DNA from: Amoebidium appalachense
Lineage: Eukaryota > Ichthyosporea
Direction: 5' to 3'
Assembly: GCA_963693365.1 (NCBI GenBank)
Contig: CAVNZM010000009.1
Location: 4,154,001 to 4,218,000, forward strand
DNA: 64,000 nt
The stretch's first letter is position 1. The number at the start of each line of letters is the position of its first letter. Both the position numbers and the translations under genes were made by a program. The notes below the pieces were generated by a model. It did no database searches. It saw only the letters and a list, made by a program, of their open reading frames with translations, and was not told where the DNA came from. This document shows, one piece after another, positions 13,410-23,060 of the stretch.

Positions 13410-14644
13410 AAAAAAAAAAAAAAAGATAGAAAAGAAAAAAAAACCTAGATTTTTGTTGCTTCCTACCAGGTGCTATGCTCAGCAAGGTACCTATGCACAA
13501 GAAGTTGCATAAAATCAAATACCCACCCATGTGGCAAAAAAGGGTACCCATCCCCCCCACCCCCCCCCACTGGAAGCCAAGGCTTACTCAGCCCCATCCA
13601 CTCGTATTCAATTCGCGCGAAAATCTTGGAACCTGCACTATAAATACCTAGTTTTTTGTTGTTTCCTTTTAAGAAAATAAAAGAAAGAAAAAAGGCCTAC
13701 CACATTATGTTATGCATTCTGTGTACGGCCGTGAGCTCAACTGTTCCTCCGTATATTTCTTTGTCAGGGCGAAGTATCGCACAGGTCCCTCATGCTGGCG
13801 AACGTCTGAGAAGGAAAGAAAAAGCAGTGAAGGAAGGCATAGAAGGGTGCTGGTGGACCAGGTGGTGGTGGTGGTGGTGGTGGTGGTGGTAGTGGTGGTG
13901 GTTGTTGTTGTTTGGGGGGGGGGGGGGGGGGGGGGGGGGAGGGGGGCTAAATGGAGCATCTCCACCTCACCCTCTATTCCCCCCCCCCCCCCCCTCCCCC
14001 CTCTCTCTTCTCGAGGATCCCTCCTGTAACACCTCCCTCCTCTTTCTCTCTCTCTCTTTCTCTCTCCCAGGCCTCCTTTTCTTCCACACTCCTCACCCAC
14101 CTATCCACTTCTCGTCACCCTGCACAACACTTTACCATCATTGACTTCCTTCTTAATACGGTCGATTTCCTCACGGCCCAACTTTGTTTCCAATACCTGC
14201 ACGCTCACGTCACACACATCATACAACCACCCTCCCAACCTGGTTAATTAGCTCCTTTTCTTTCTTTCTCTCTTCCTTTTTTTTTTTTTTTTTTTTTTTT
14301 TTTTGAAGTTGTCTTAGATACTGTGTCTGTAAGATGTGTGGCTTTAGCGGCCATGGCCGTGTAGTAGATTACCATTAATAAGGGGTGGCTCTCCTCTGTG
14401 TTATGATACACACACACCAGTTTAACCGGTCATGTATCGCCAAATGTAGTTTGATAGACCACATAATACCGCAACACACACACGTCACATTCACAACAGA
14501 CACCCAGAAAGATAGCCTACCTGTAAATCACAACATCCTTGATTTTATACTAAACACGCGTAACTACGACCTGTTTATTAGATGTATTGATTGGCTTGAG
14601 AAACACATCACTACAAAATTATAGCGCACGCGCACACACACACA

Positions 14645-14677
<33 letters not shown>

Positions 14678-15386
14678 CCAGCTGATACCGAGTGTCCCGA
14701 GGGGAGCCCCTTTAAAAAAAAAAAAAAAAAAAAAACGGGGAACCCCAACTAATTGATTTCTCCTTGTAGTCTTTATGGTGTCTCGTAGAGAAAGTAAACC
14801 CTGATATATAGTCACCACCCGACATCTATGTACGTGATCATGATATACCGCTGAGGGGATATTCCGAGCAAAACCCGCCCCCATACCTGAGACTGGTTCT
14901 CTTTGCCTCGAGTAAACAGCGTAAACCCCATGTACATATATCATGCATATGGGGCACATGTTGTGTTTCCGGATTGGCCGGAGGGAGCGGCCAATAAAGT
15001 GCAATGATCCCCCCCCCCCCCCCCCCCCCTTTCTCTCTTTCCCAGAGTGCACGTGTTGACCCAGGGTTGCCTCCTGCCAATTTGTGGTTCGGATGTGAAC
15101 GTACCCTTCCGAAGTACGTCTAGACCTACTGATTATGAAGATGCAGAGTAACCTCAGCCATACGTATGTATGCATGCCCGGGCCATACTTACAGCTCACG
15201 TTTAGATATCACCGGAATCAACCAGGCTGGAATCTCGAAGGTTGCGAAACCCATATAAGGCAGTAGTGCAAAACATACCGTGGACAATGATTGGCTATCT
15301 TGATTATCTATTCCTATTGGTGGCCTAAATTCGTTAGATCTAGCTTCATATAATTGGTTCGAAGGATCTGGGTGCAAGCCACCCCG
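12300..15386. other. Gene-poor host DNA with homopolymers
   Basis: No supported gene. G-rich minisatellite at 12350-12530, unremarkable AT-rich DNA at 12640-13200, a C run then A run at 13373-13424, a GGT-repeat and G run at 13860-13946, a CT-rich block (13980-14080), T run 14278-14304, CA run 14634-14676 and C run 15009-15029. A 79-codon plus-strand frame at 14385-14624 has no recognisable family, splice context or promoter, and I leave it uncalled. Confidence 0.6.
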
Positions 15387-15387
15387 G

Positions 15388-15399
15388 GTATATAAACCC
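15388..15399 (+). promoter_or_regulatory. TATA box (GGGTATATAAACCC)
   Basis: The symmetric GGGTATATAAACCC lies about 110 nt before the first ATG of the decayed secreted-protein frame. Its form is close to the TATA boxes inside the viral block. Confidence 0.5.
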
Positions 15400-15503
15400 G
15401 CTTTGCCAGTCAGTCGAACATGCCCAACAACTCAAAGCATACAAAAAAACAAGGCACGCCTACCAGCCAAAGCGCGCTCAAGCGTATTTAATACACCCTC
15501 AAA

Positions 15504-16030
15504 ATGGCCGCCCAGATACTTCTCTCGCCCTCACCATCGCCACCGCTGCCACCGTCGCAGCCGCCCACGGCCAGGCACCCGATTCCTGCACCATCACCAG
15601 AGTCGGCATGCTGCAATACGTCGACCTGGCCGTGCAAAATCACGCCACAAAAAACACAGAAACGCTGAGAGTCTACCCCACAGCCGTAGGAGATAAACAT
15701 GTAGCGCAGGCAACCATTAATGCCCCTCACAAGACAAATGCCACTGCTAGTTACGTCTTTTCATTCACCGATTTGGTGCACGTGCCTCGATCGCGCGATC
15801 CCCACGTCGGCTCCAACCCCGGCTATGATCGAACGGTTGGCTGGCTGGGCCACAAGGAAGCGGTATACAGCATGGGATTTTGTCTCACGAAGAGTAAATT
15901 TGATGGTCTCTTCCCCGCCGGCACGGAGGTCTAAGAGGATGAGCAGCGGTCGAGCCCCTACACCCTCGCCACATACACCATGAAGGACTCTGATCTCAAC
16001 CTGAGCGGGTTTGTGCTGGCGATGAGCTAG
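15504..16030 (+). pseudogene. Decayed secreted-protein gene, unknown family
   Basis: An ATG near 15504 opens a short hydrophobic start. One base out of frame it continues as an Ala/Thr-rich signal-peptide core ending in AAAHG, then a Cys/Asn-rich domain with NAT and NKT-like glycosylation sites, to TAA at 15932. The same frame reads on past that stop (TLATYTMKDSDLNLSGFVLA) to TAG near 16030. One frameshift and one stop therefore break a protein of roughly 175-200 aa. The local sequence is GC-rich, unlike its flanks, and has a TATA box upstream. I do not recognise the family. It may be a viral or host secreted protein; a possible relative lies at 18.6-18.87 kb. Confidence 0.4.
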
Positions 16031-16855
16031 TTTGACCCCATCGAGTATCCAAACGCCTTAGGCTCTGCTGCCACACACAGCACTGCCCCTCTGACGCAGT
16101 GCATTGTTCCTGACGTGATCCTGTCTCCGTAAAGCGATTGATTATGTAATAACGTTGTTTGGGTGGTGACCGAACACTTACTGTAGAGTTACAGTTATTG
16201 TCACCAACCTTCTTATGATGTGAATTCGTACCAGCACACCACTGGCTTACTGTATTGCTTCCCTGCCAGAAAAGCTGAGACAAAAAGTTTACAACCTGAG
16301 CTAAGTTTGTATTAGTAGTTAAGATTGGTAAAGGTGTGTTAGCCTAGCTGAATCCACCATTAGTAGCACTCTAACCAGGGTACATGTTCGTATTGTTATT
16401 ATAGGGGCACAGCCTGGGAACAAAACGGGATAAAATGAAAAAACAAAAAAATTGATGTGGATATCATAAATCAAACCAAAATGTCGCCCAAATTCCAGTA
16501 CTATCAGTTTGCTGGCCATGAATGCATTGTTGTAGTGGATAATGATGATTTGTGGACTAGAAAAACGTAAGCAAGCATTGCCATCATACATACATACAAG
16601 GAAGGCGTGCGATTATCAGTTATAAAATGAACAGATCTAGAGTTGCGGTCCCTTAAAAAGCAATAAACTTGTAGCTGTTGAAATGAATTGCCAGGCACGT
16701 ATACATAGTAATGTAGTAATGCTAGTGCAATCTACAACATGATTAATCTAGGCGACACGAAAGCATTGAGCGAGGACCGGCAGAACCTTTACACTCGTTA
16801 CATCACTGACTTATGTAAATAAGAAATTTGCCATAGATAAATGCCGTATTATCAG

Positions 16856-16893
<38 letters not shown>

Positions 16894-17107
16894 CCCCCCC
16901 CTCCCCCCTCCCCCCGACTTCTTCCCCCGTTTCCCTCGCCAAAGAAGACCACTACCAACCTACAACCACCAATACCCCCGCCAGCCCGCCAGCCCGCCAG
17001 CCCGCCTGCCCATCCGCCGCCCGCTCGCCCGCTCGCTCGCACGCACACACGCATGCACACAAGCTCGCGCGCACGCACGCGCGCGCGCACGCACCCACAC
17101 ACGCACG

Positions 17108-17138
<31 letters not shown>

Positions 17139-17988
17139 CCAACCATACACACAAAACATCCACAATTCAGCTTTTAAGCCCACCCTTTCGTATTCTGTAA
17201 GGCTCTCTTGAGAGGCAGCGGGGGGGGGGGGGGGGGGGAGGGGGGGGGGGGAGGGGGAGGGGGGAGGGGGGGACGAATCAGACTCAGCTTACTGAATTAC
17301 TCTTGAATATTTGGTTTACGTTGAAAACTTTCGAAAACGCCCAGATTATTGAACAAACAAATTCACCTAAATAGCATCATTCTTCCTCGTAGACGGAAAA
17401 GTCACTTCACGTTTCGAATAGAAGTATAAATTCAATGGCCATTATAAAGGCTATACCGTTGTTACCCACATCTGCCTCTGTACCCATTTCTATCTCATGT
17501 GGACTGGTGTGTGTTTTGCTGCTTGCAAAATTGCTTCGGAATCCATGTCGTTGGTATGAGGCAGTTAGGCTCACTGCTAGCAGAGTGAGGTCTGAGAAAA
17601 GTGATCTGGAAATTGGGCAGAGGTCTTGGAAGCAGGGCAAAAGCCGTGGCAACGGGGCGGAGAGCAAAGGGGTGGGGGGTGGGGGGTGGGGGGGTGGGGA
17701 GTGGGGGGGGCAGAATAAAACAGCGAGAAAATAAGGTGTGTGTGTGTGGGGGGGGGGGGGTCGTCATCTCTAATTAAAATCCAGGTCGTCAAATTTGACT
17801 GGTCCAGGCCAAAGTGTCGTCATCTCTAATTAAAATCCAGGTCGTCAAATTTGACTGGTCTAGGGGGAATATCGGGCAGGCCAAAATGCACCCCCCCCCC
17901 CCCCCCTACTACCCTGGGTGACAGGGGGGTCAGAGGGTTTGTATGACGTGGTGGGAGAAACACAGTGTGTGCGCGGCGGCGGCGGCGG

Positions 17989-18025
<37 letters not shown>

Positions 18026-18600
18026 TTAACAATCATTGTCGTGACCTTAGCTTATGACATGTTTTGGCCGGAAAAAGATCATGTCTACTGTTACCAGTTT
18101 TTTTTCATCTTGGTGCAAATGATGTATTCGGGGGGGACCAGGGGGGGGGGGGGGGGGTTGTGGTATAATCATTATAGTGTCATGAGCTTGTTGCTTTGTG
18201 TGTTGGTCGAAAAGAAATCATGGCCAATGATAGCAGGATTTTACCAACTCGTTGCAAATGAGTGGTTTGTATGTATTTATCATGCCAATGGCATTGCATT
18301 TACCTTACAGAAGCCATAATACACCATTATGATTTAGTCGTAATCATCTTGTATTCTTAATCATTCTTACATCACAATGTTAAAGTGGGTTTACATAGAC
18401 TAAGTACCGCTCACATGGAATAAAACCCCGGGCCCCCCTCCGGCGGACAGCATATATATTTTGTATGTTTTAGTTGTCACTACGTCACAAAGAACCATAC
18501 ACAGCATCCAATTCATGTTATATTCGTAAATATCTTCTATGCACAATTTTCAATCTTGATCTTATACTTGACACCTACATGAAATAAACCCAGACAGCAT
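16031..18600. other. Host DNA with C/G runs and a 55-bp direct repeat
   Basis: No supported gene. A C run at 16857-16890 leads into CA/GC-rich sequence (16975-17145). G runs lie at 17220-17272, 17749-17760 and 17990-18022. The segment TCGTCATCTCTAATTAAAAT and its continuation to GACTGGTC occur twice in tandem, at 17761 and 17815. Frames here are low-complexity or lack splice and promoter context. Confidence 0.6.
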
Positions 18601-18619
18601 GCAACCAGCACATTCATGG

Positions 18620-18870
18620 TGTATTTAAATACGAGCAGGCATTAAGTCCTTCATTCCAGTTCAAACGATAATGGCATGTTGGCAGCAAAAAAAAACAAAA
18701 AAGCCCCAAAAAACACAAAAAAAACACCGATATCCACAAGGTCGTCTACACTACATCCACAGTTGACTTTGCATACGTCAGTTTGCGGGAGCCCACGCCT
18801 ACCAGTGGTTCCTGGGCGGGCACATACACCATGAAGTTGAGATGCACATCCTGTTGTAATATGTAGTATC
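18620..18870 (+). pseudogene. Possible second remnant of the 15.5-kb secreted-protein gene
   Basis: A TATA-like GTATTTAAATACG (about 18623) precedes an ATG at about 18672, an A-rich tract, and a short frame (about 18728-18870) ending TYTMKLRCTSCCNM. Its SGSWAGTYTMK resembles PYTLATYTMK in the 15.5-kb pseudogene, where the same relative order of TATA, ATG and C-terminal motif is seen. The match is short, so homology is tentative. Confidence 0.25.
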
Positions 18871-19369
18871 TACATATTGTAAGATCTTCTCAGTTCGTGT
18901 TATGTTTTCGTTCATTTACTTAGTGTAAAAGATGTGCTCCTTGTACGTAAATTATGACATCGATCTCCAGTGTGTTTGAGTACTTGTAATCGTGTTGTGT
19001 AGCCGGTTAGAAACATCACCTCTTTCCTCGTTACTTTTCACCTCATTACTTTCTTATAGCTGTGACCTAATTATTTTAGACATAGATCTGATTTCCGACT
19101 GGTCGGAAATCATGTATGGATTTGACATAAGGGAAGTTCAGATATTTATGCGAGATCGAAATAAATTGAGTTCAGTCGTGTCTAAACATTGATGTCTGTT
19201 GTGTACACTACTCCGATCGTTCCGTGTTTTGTTGTTGTGTGTCTGTGGTGTTTTCACACTGCACCACTGTGTCTCTGCTTCCGTCCCAAATACTTATACA
19301 ATTTTACACATTCTTAATGCGTGCCCAATTCAACTTAACATACAATGGGCACCAGCCTTCGCATTCGCC
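18871..19369. other. AT-rich host DNA, nothing recognised
   Basis: Ordinary AT-rich sequence with no coding signal I can support. It contains a small palindrome, GATTTCCGACTGGTCGGAAATC, at about 19090. Confidence 0.5.
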
Positions 19370-19716
19370 ATTGGACTGCTCCCCCTAGTTGAACAGTTTG
19401 GGGGGACAGTTGTAAGGGTTTTTCGGGTCGGACCGAAGGCCCGGGGGCCGCCAGGCCCGGGGCCCCGGGGACCGGGGGCCCCCCCACCCACGCGGGCCAC
19501 GCGCGCGCCCCGGGCCGGGGCCCCCGGGGGGCAGTTAGCAGGCCCTGCTAACTGCCCCCCGGGGGCCCCGGCCCGGGGCGCGCGCGTGGCCCGCGTGGGT
19601 GGGGGGACCCCCGGTCCCCGGGGCCCCGGGCCTGGCGGCCCCCGGGCCTTCGGCCCGACCCGAAAAACCCTTACAACTGTCCCCCCAAACTGTTCAACTA
19701 GGGGGAGCAGTCCAAT
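19370..19716. repeat. 347-bp near-perfect palindrome (foldback element)
   Basis: Two 173-nt inverted arms meet around a single base at 19543. The ends read ATTGGACTGCTCCCCCTAG and its exact complement, and I noticed one mismatch in the arms. The inner two thirds are extremely GC-rich (runs of CCCGGGG, GCGCGC). The arms encode the same frame on both strands, which is a mirror artefact, not a gene. The form suits a foldback MITE or a fossil hairpin end. No convincing target-site duplication is visible in the immediate flanks (GCATTCGCC versus ATTGCTTCG). It lies about 0.6 kb before the first viral gene. Confidence 0.9.
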
Positions 19717-20330
19717 ATTGCTTCGCTCTGTCCAGTAGATCACTTCCGAAAATCTATCACGTGACGACCTTTCCCGATTATTCTTCCACAATTCATTTTC
19801 TATCATTTTCTATCACTATCAGACAGTTCTCCAATATTAGAACAGAAAACGGTCTATACCCAGATGGCCAGATGGCCAGATCAAATTCAGTGTGTGCAAA
19901 AATGTGGATAAAACGGGATAAAAACGGGAGCCAAAATGATCTGGCCATGTGGCCATGTGGCCATATAATAGCAAATCACTAGCTTGTAAGACACACACTG
20001 CCACCACTGGGGGGCCTGGTTCCGGGAGGGCAGGGGGCACGGGGGCAGGTGAGGCATGCCGGCACGGGGGGCCTGATGCCACCACTGGGGGCCTGGTTCC
20101 GGGCAGCAGGGGGGGCACGGGGGCAGGGGAGCAGGGGAGCAGGGGAGGCAGGGGAGCAGGGGAGACTGGCATGCCCCTCACAGCATGAAAAAATGTTATG
20201 TATGCATATGGCCATGGTCACGTATACTAAGAGACTCCACTGGGGCCTGGTTCCTGGAGGATGGGGGGATGGGGGGCCGGGGGGGATGGGGGGCAGAGGA
20301 GCGTGGACAAATATTATGTATGCATAGTGT
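19717..20330. repeat. Border region with GC-rich minisatellite
   Basis: After the palindrome comes AT-rich DNA with repeated GGCCAGAT / GGCCATGT (19860-19970). Then come degenerate copies of GCCACCACTGGGGGCCTGGTTCCGGG followed by GGCAGGGGGCACGG-type units (about 19998-20170), with a related GGGGCCTGGTTCCTGGAGG copy at 20243. This is the likely left transition from host to viral DNA; the exact junction is not visible. Confidence 0.6.
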
Positions 20331-21521
20331 ATGTTGCCTGTGCAGCAGGTTATCAACAATGAGAATGTGCATGAGGCGCCACAGTGGTGTAAGTTTCTGG
20401 TGGCTTTAGGCATATACGAACCAATGCAGCTAGTACAGTGGTATGAGGAGAATGGCAATGGCCAAGGGTATGGACTGTTCTGGTACGATAAGAACGACGA
20501 GCCTGTGATAGACACGTGGAGTGAAGCCAATGAGATCACGCAGGTGGGGGTGGATACGATAAGCATGGGCGGATGTGATTGGCGTTTCTCCGAGGAGGAC
20601 ATGGCGTGGGCAGCACGTGTGGGGTGGGTGTGCGAGAAGTATGGCTACCTGCGACTGTTCCTGCCGGGCTGGAACATGCACGTGGCCGAGGCACCACAAG
20701 CGCACCAGCTGGTGTGCTATTTCCAGGGCCTTATCACCATGGGCCCGGACACACAGATAGATCACCGCAACCAAGTGGCTTCCGACAACCGGCGGACCAA
20801 TCTCTGCCTGCGGCCAACAGCTTATAATAAGCTTAAAAAGCGAGTTGCAGGGCAGCCATGCCGGTTTGTGAACACGCGTGCCGATGGGCGCTTCGAGGTG
20901 CGGCTGCCTATGGTGCACAAGAAGGGCCGGTACCGGTTTTCCTGGTTCAAGCTCCTGTTCAATATCCAGGCTGATCCCCATCGCTATGCGAACTCGCTTC
21001 GTGGCCGCATCGTGATATCGGCAAGACCTTACTTTGCGTTCTACAATGCCAGCATCCGGCTGTACTATTCGATCCTCTACGGCTGTGACAGCATCACGTT
21101 CTGGTTCTCCGGCCCTGCAGCCCGTTCTCTAGGGCTTCAGAACAACGTGCCCAGTCAGAACCCATTTGCCGGTCGCCCTGTGCTATTGGTCCCCGCCGGG
21201 GGGCAGCAGGGCGTGGTGTCGCCCGGGCCGTATGGGCACGCAACAAGCATGCTGCAAGGCATCCCGTACACACGCGACACACCGCCCAAGCGGCTCTTTG
21301 TGCACCTAGACATCAACAACACCCGGGTCAAGGGTAACGTGCATGGGTTGCGCCCACTTGCCGTGGTGCCGACACGGAAGGCGGTTGACGACGTTTATGA
21401 ACCGGTCATGCCCATCTACACGTCGTTGGTCGGCTGCGGGCCCGTTAGCACCGTCGGAGTGTCGATCGAGGACGAGTACGGCACACCCATAACAGGGGAG
21501 TACACAGTCATGCTGCGGTAA
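20331..21521 (+). CDS. HNH nuclease fused to PY-like capsid-associated domain
   Basis: A 396-aa frame with two parts. Residues about 105-225 hold an HNH_3/AP2-type homing nuclease: a His at about 125 before a hydrophobic helix, then IDHRNQVASDNRRTNLCLRPTAYN at 143-166 with the usual DH...DNR..NL pattern, and a basic beta segment. The C-terminal part (about 228-396) has the layout of the Polinton/adintovirus PY protein: a strand ending in an SLGLQ turn like the usual LGF, KRLFVHLDIN, a LRPLAVVP core, and a last strand VSIEDEYGTPITGEYTVMLR, which parallels the family's IEIDIRDDTGRPVPFE...V end. PY is virion-associated in that group. The fusion could instead be an HNH gene captured in frame. AATAAA follows the stop immediately. 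This is the first gene of the GC-rich block. HNH is secure; the PY link is by pattern only. Confidence 0.6.
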   Translation: MLPVQQVINNENVHEAPQWCKFLVALGIYEPMQLVQWYEENGNGQGYGLFWYDKNDEPVIDTWSEANEITQVGVDTISMGGCDWRFSEEDMAWAARVGWVCEKYGYLRLFLPGWNMHVAEAPQAHQLVCYFQGLITMGPDTQIDHRNQVASDNRRTNLCLRPTAYNKLKKRVAGQPCRFVNTRADGRFEVRLPMVHKKGRYRFSWFKLLFNIQADPHRYANSLRGRIVISARPYFAFYNASIRLYYSILYGCDSITFWFSGPAARSLGLQNNVPSQNPFAGRPVLLVPAGGQQGVVSPGPYGHATSMLQGIPYTRDTPPKRLFVHLDINNTRVKGNVHGLRPLAVVPTRKAVDDVYEPVMPIYTSLVGCGPVSTVGVSIEDEYGTPITGEYTVMLR

Positions 21522-21522
21522 A

Positions 21523-21528
21523 AATAAA
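21523..21528 (+). terminator. AATAAA poly(A) signal
   Basis: It lies two nt after the stop of the HNH/PY-like gene and before the lyase ATG at 21547. This implies separate, tightly packed transcripts. Confidence 0.55.
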
Positions 21529-21546
21529 GTCTGTGCCAACGATCAA

Positions 21547-22509
21547 ATGATGCGTCTAGTGATATCGGCCATGCTGTGCGCGTCTACGGTGCAGTGCAAG
21601 AGGTCGCAGTGCCCGGCCGGGTCCGCGCTCCTGTTCTATCGAAGCTTCAAAAACGTACCGGACGGACCCTACGCCGTCGAGGTGTTGCGAAACGACGTGC
21701 CCAACGTGACGCTGGCGACCGGTGATGTCAGGAACATGATGATGGCCCATCAGGGAAGCCTGCGCATGAAACTGCCGGCCGGCTGTGTCGGCACCCAGGA
21801 ATGCTCGTACCAGTGGAAGGTAGGCCTGGACCGGACTTTGGAGGCCATGTACGCATACAGCGTCAAATTCGAAAGCACGTACGACTTTGCCAAGGGTGGC
21901 AAGCTGCCCGGACTCTGCGGAAACACGTGCCCGACGGGCGGGCACGACTCGTCGCTGGGCTTCAGCGCGCGTAACATGTGGCGCAAGAACGGCGAGCTCG
22001 TGAGCTACCTGTACCTGCACAGTAAAAAGGAGAGAATGGGGCGGGATGTGGTGTGGATGAACGCCACGAGCGGCAAACCGCTGCGGCTGCCCACGGACAG
22101 GTGGGTGTTCCTTTATTTCTGGGTCCGACTGAACACGATCGGCAAGAACGACGGGCGGCTGGTTGGATTCTATAACGGCGAGGTTGCGGTCAATATCAAG
22201 ATCGACTGGCGCAGGAGTGACGACGTGTTCATCGACACGTTCTACTTTTCCAACTTTTACGGGGGCGGGGACAGCAGCTGGGCGCCGGACAGGGACATGT
22301 ACATCCGGTTCAACGACCTCCAGGTGTGCACACGGGACGGATTTGGGTGGCTGAAGTACTACCAGGCGCCCCCTAAAAGCAACACCACGACGGCAGAAGA
22401 GGTCGGGAAGGATGTTGTGTCACAGACAGTGCCGGGCCTGCCAGGGCTCACGAAGCCAGCCCCCGCACGGCCATACGGGGCGTGCGTAATCCCCATACCA
22501 GAGCCCTAG
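21547..22509 (+). CDS. Secreted polysaccharide lyase family 14-like protein
   Basis: PL14 enzymes cleave uronate-containing polysaccharides (alginate, glucuronan) by beta-elimination; chloroviruses carry relatives that act on algal walls. The 320-aa product starts with a signal peptide (MMRLVISAMLCASTVQC). It then shows the family core: a YSVKFESTYDFAKGGKLPGL strand-turn at about 104-122, Cys/Gly loops (GLCGNTCPTGGHD), the GFSARNMWRKNGE strand at 138-150 with the conserved Arg, SYLYLH, and a late FIDTFYFSNFYGGGDSSWAPD segment before an FNDLQV strand. The C-terminal 55 residues are Thr/Pro-rich. At least nine Cys suit an exported protein. It is intact, starts 25 nt after the previous gene and converges on the ligase with a one-base gap. 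It probably breaks down the host's extracellular polysaccharide; the substrate is inferred. Confidence 0.75.
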   Translation: MMRLVISAMLCASTVQCKRSQCPAGSALLFYRSFKNVPDGPYAVEVLRNDVPNVTLATGDVRNMMMAHQGSLRMKLPAGCVGTQECSYQWKVGLDRTLEAMYAYSVKFESTYDFAKGGKLPGLCGNTCPTGGHDSSLGFSARNMWRKNGELVSYLYLHSKKERMGRDVVWMNATSGKPLRLPTDRWVFLYFWVRLNTIGKNDGRLVGFYNGEVAVNIKIDWRRSDDVFIDTFYFSNFYGGGDSSWAPDRDMYIRFNDLQVCTRDGFGWLKYYQAPPKSNTTTAEEVGKDVVSQTVPGLPGLTKPAPARPYGACVIPIPEP

Positions 22510-22510
22510 T

Positions 22511-23050
22511 TTAGTCTACGCCAAAAGGTTTGTACTTCTTGAATGCCTTGCTGCGCCCATTGACGTAAAGGGAGTCGGGCTGCCGCAGCACGACACCCTC
22601 GCCTCCCGCGCTGGTGATGCGACGGAACATCCTGTAGAGCTCGCCGCTGTTCTTTACACGTCTATGCCGAACCACACGAATGGTCTTTGCTTTGAGTCGC
22701 GACAGCGCCCTTATACGTTTAGCAAACGGACCCCCTATTGCCGGCAGGTCAAAGACCATGAAGCGCACCTTCGGCCACCATTTGTTTTGCGTGTTTCGAA
22801 CTATGCCGACAATCCGCGGCCGCGTCCCGTAGCCCGCAAACAGCTCGCCGTCAAGGACACGTTTGGGAAACCCCCTCGTGAACCAGGCAGGGGCGGGGAT
22901 GCGTTTACCATGGCGAGTCCAAAGGTTGCGGCCGTCCCACAGGCAGCGGAGGCCGTCGTACTTCTCCGACGCGTACCAACCTATCATATCCTCCAACGGT
23001 CGGCTGTGGCTGTCTGTTTGCAGTCGGCGGCCCAGCATAGGCTTCATCAC
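22511..23050 (-). CDS. Minimal ATP-dependent DNA ligase (nucleotidyltransferase core)
   Basis: Seals nicks by the ligase-adenylate route. In the 179-aa product, motif I is SEKYDGLR with the AMP-linked Lys at residue 30. WTRHGKRIP follows as the next conserved strand, LDGELFAG is motif III-like, RFMVFDLPA is motif IIIa, GGEGVVLR is motif IV, and KYKPF is motif V. Nothing follows motif V, so the OB-fold found even in the 298-aa chlorovirus ligase is absent, and only about 28 residues precede the Lys. It may rely on PCNA (gene at 39.4 kb) or on another DNA-binding partner. Its start is 11 nt downstream of the histone-doublet stop on the same strand, so they look co-oriented and tightly packed. 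The frame is intact. Confidence 0.8.
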   Translation of the reverse strand: MMKPMLGRRLQTDSHSRPLEDMIGWYASEKYDGLRCLWDGRNLWTRHGKRIPAPAWFTRGFPKRVLDGELFAGYGTRPRIVGIVRNTQNKWWPKVRFMVFDLPAIGGPFAKRIRALSRLKAKTIRVVRHRRVKNSGELYRMFRRITSAGGEGVVLRQPDSLYVNGRSKAFKKYKPFGVD

Positions 23051-23060
23051 TGACAGGGCG

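Noticed and set aside
14564-15199. 211-aa minus-strand ORF
   Set aside because: It runs through T, G and GT repeats; the intervening parts have no recognisable domain.
17435-17734. 99-aa plus-strand ORF with a hydrophobic stretch
   Set aside because: One hydrophobic run followed by Gly-rich repeat translation; no start context, splice sites or family.
19199-19806. Two ORFs of 179 and 158 aa with nearly the same protein on opposite strands
   Set aside because: Both are mirror readings of the GC-rich palindrome at 19370-19716; no promoter or family.
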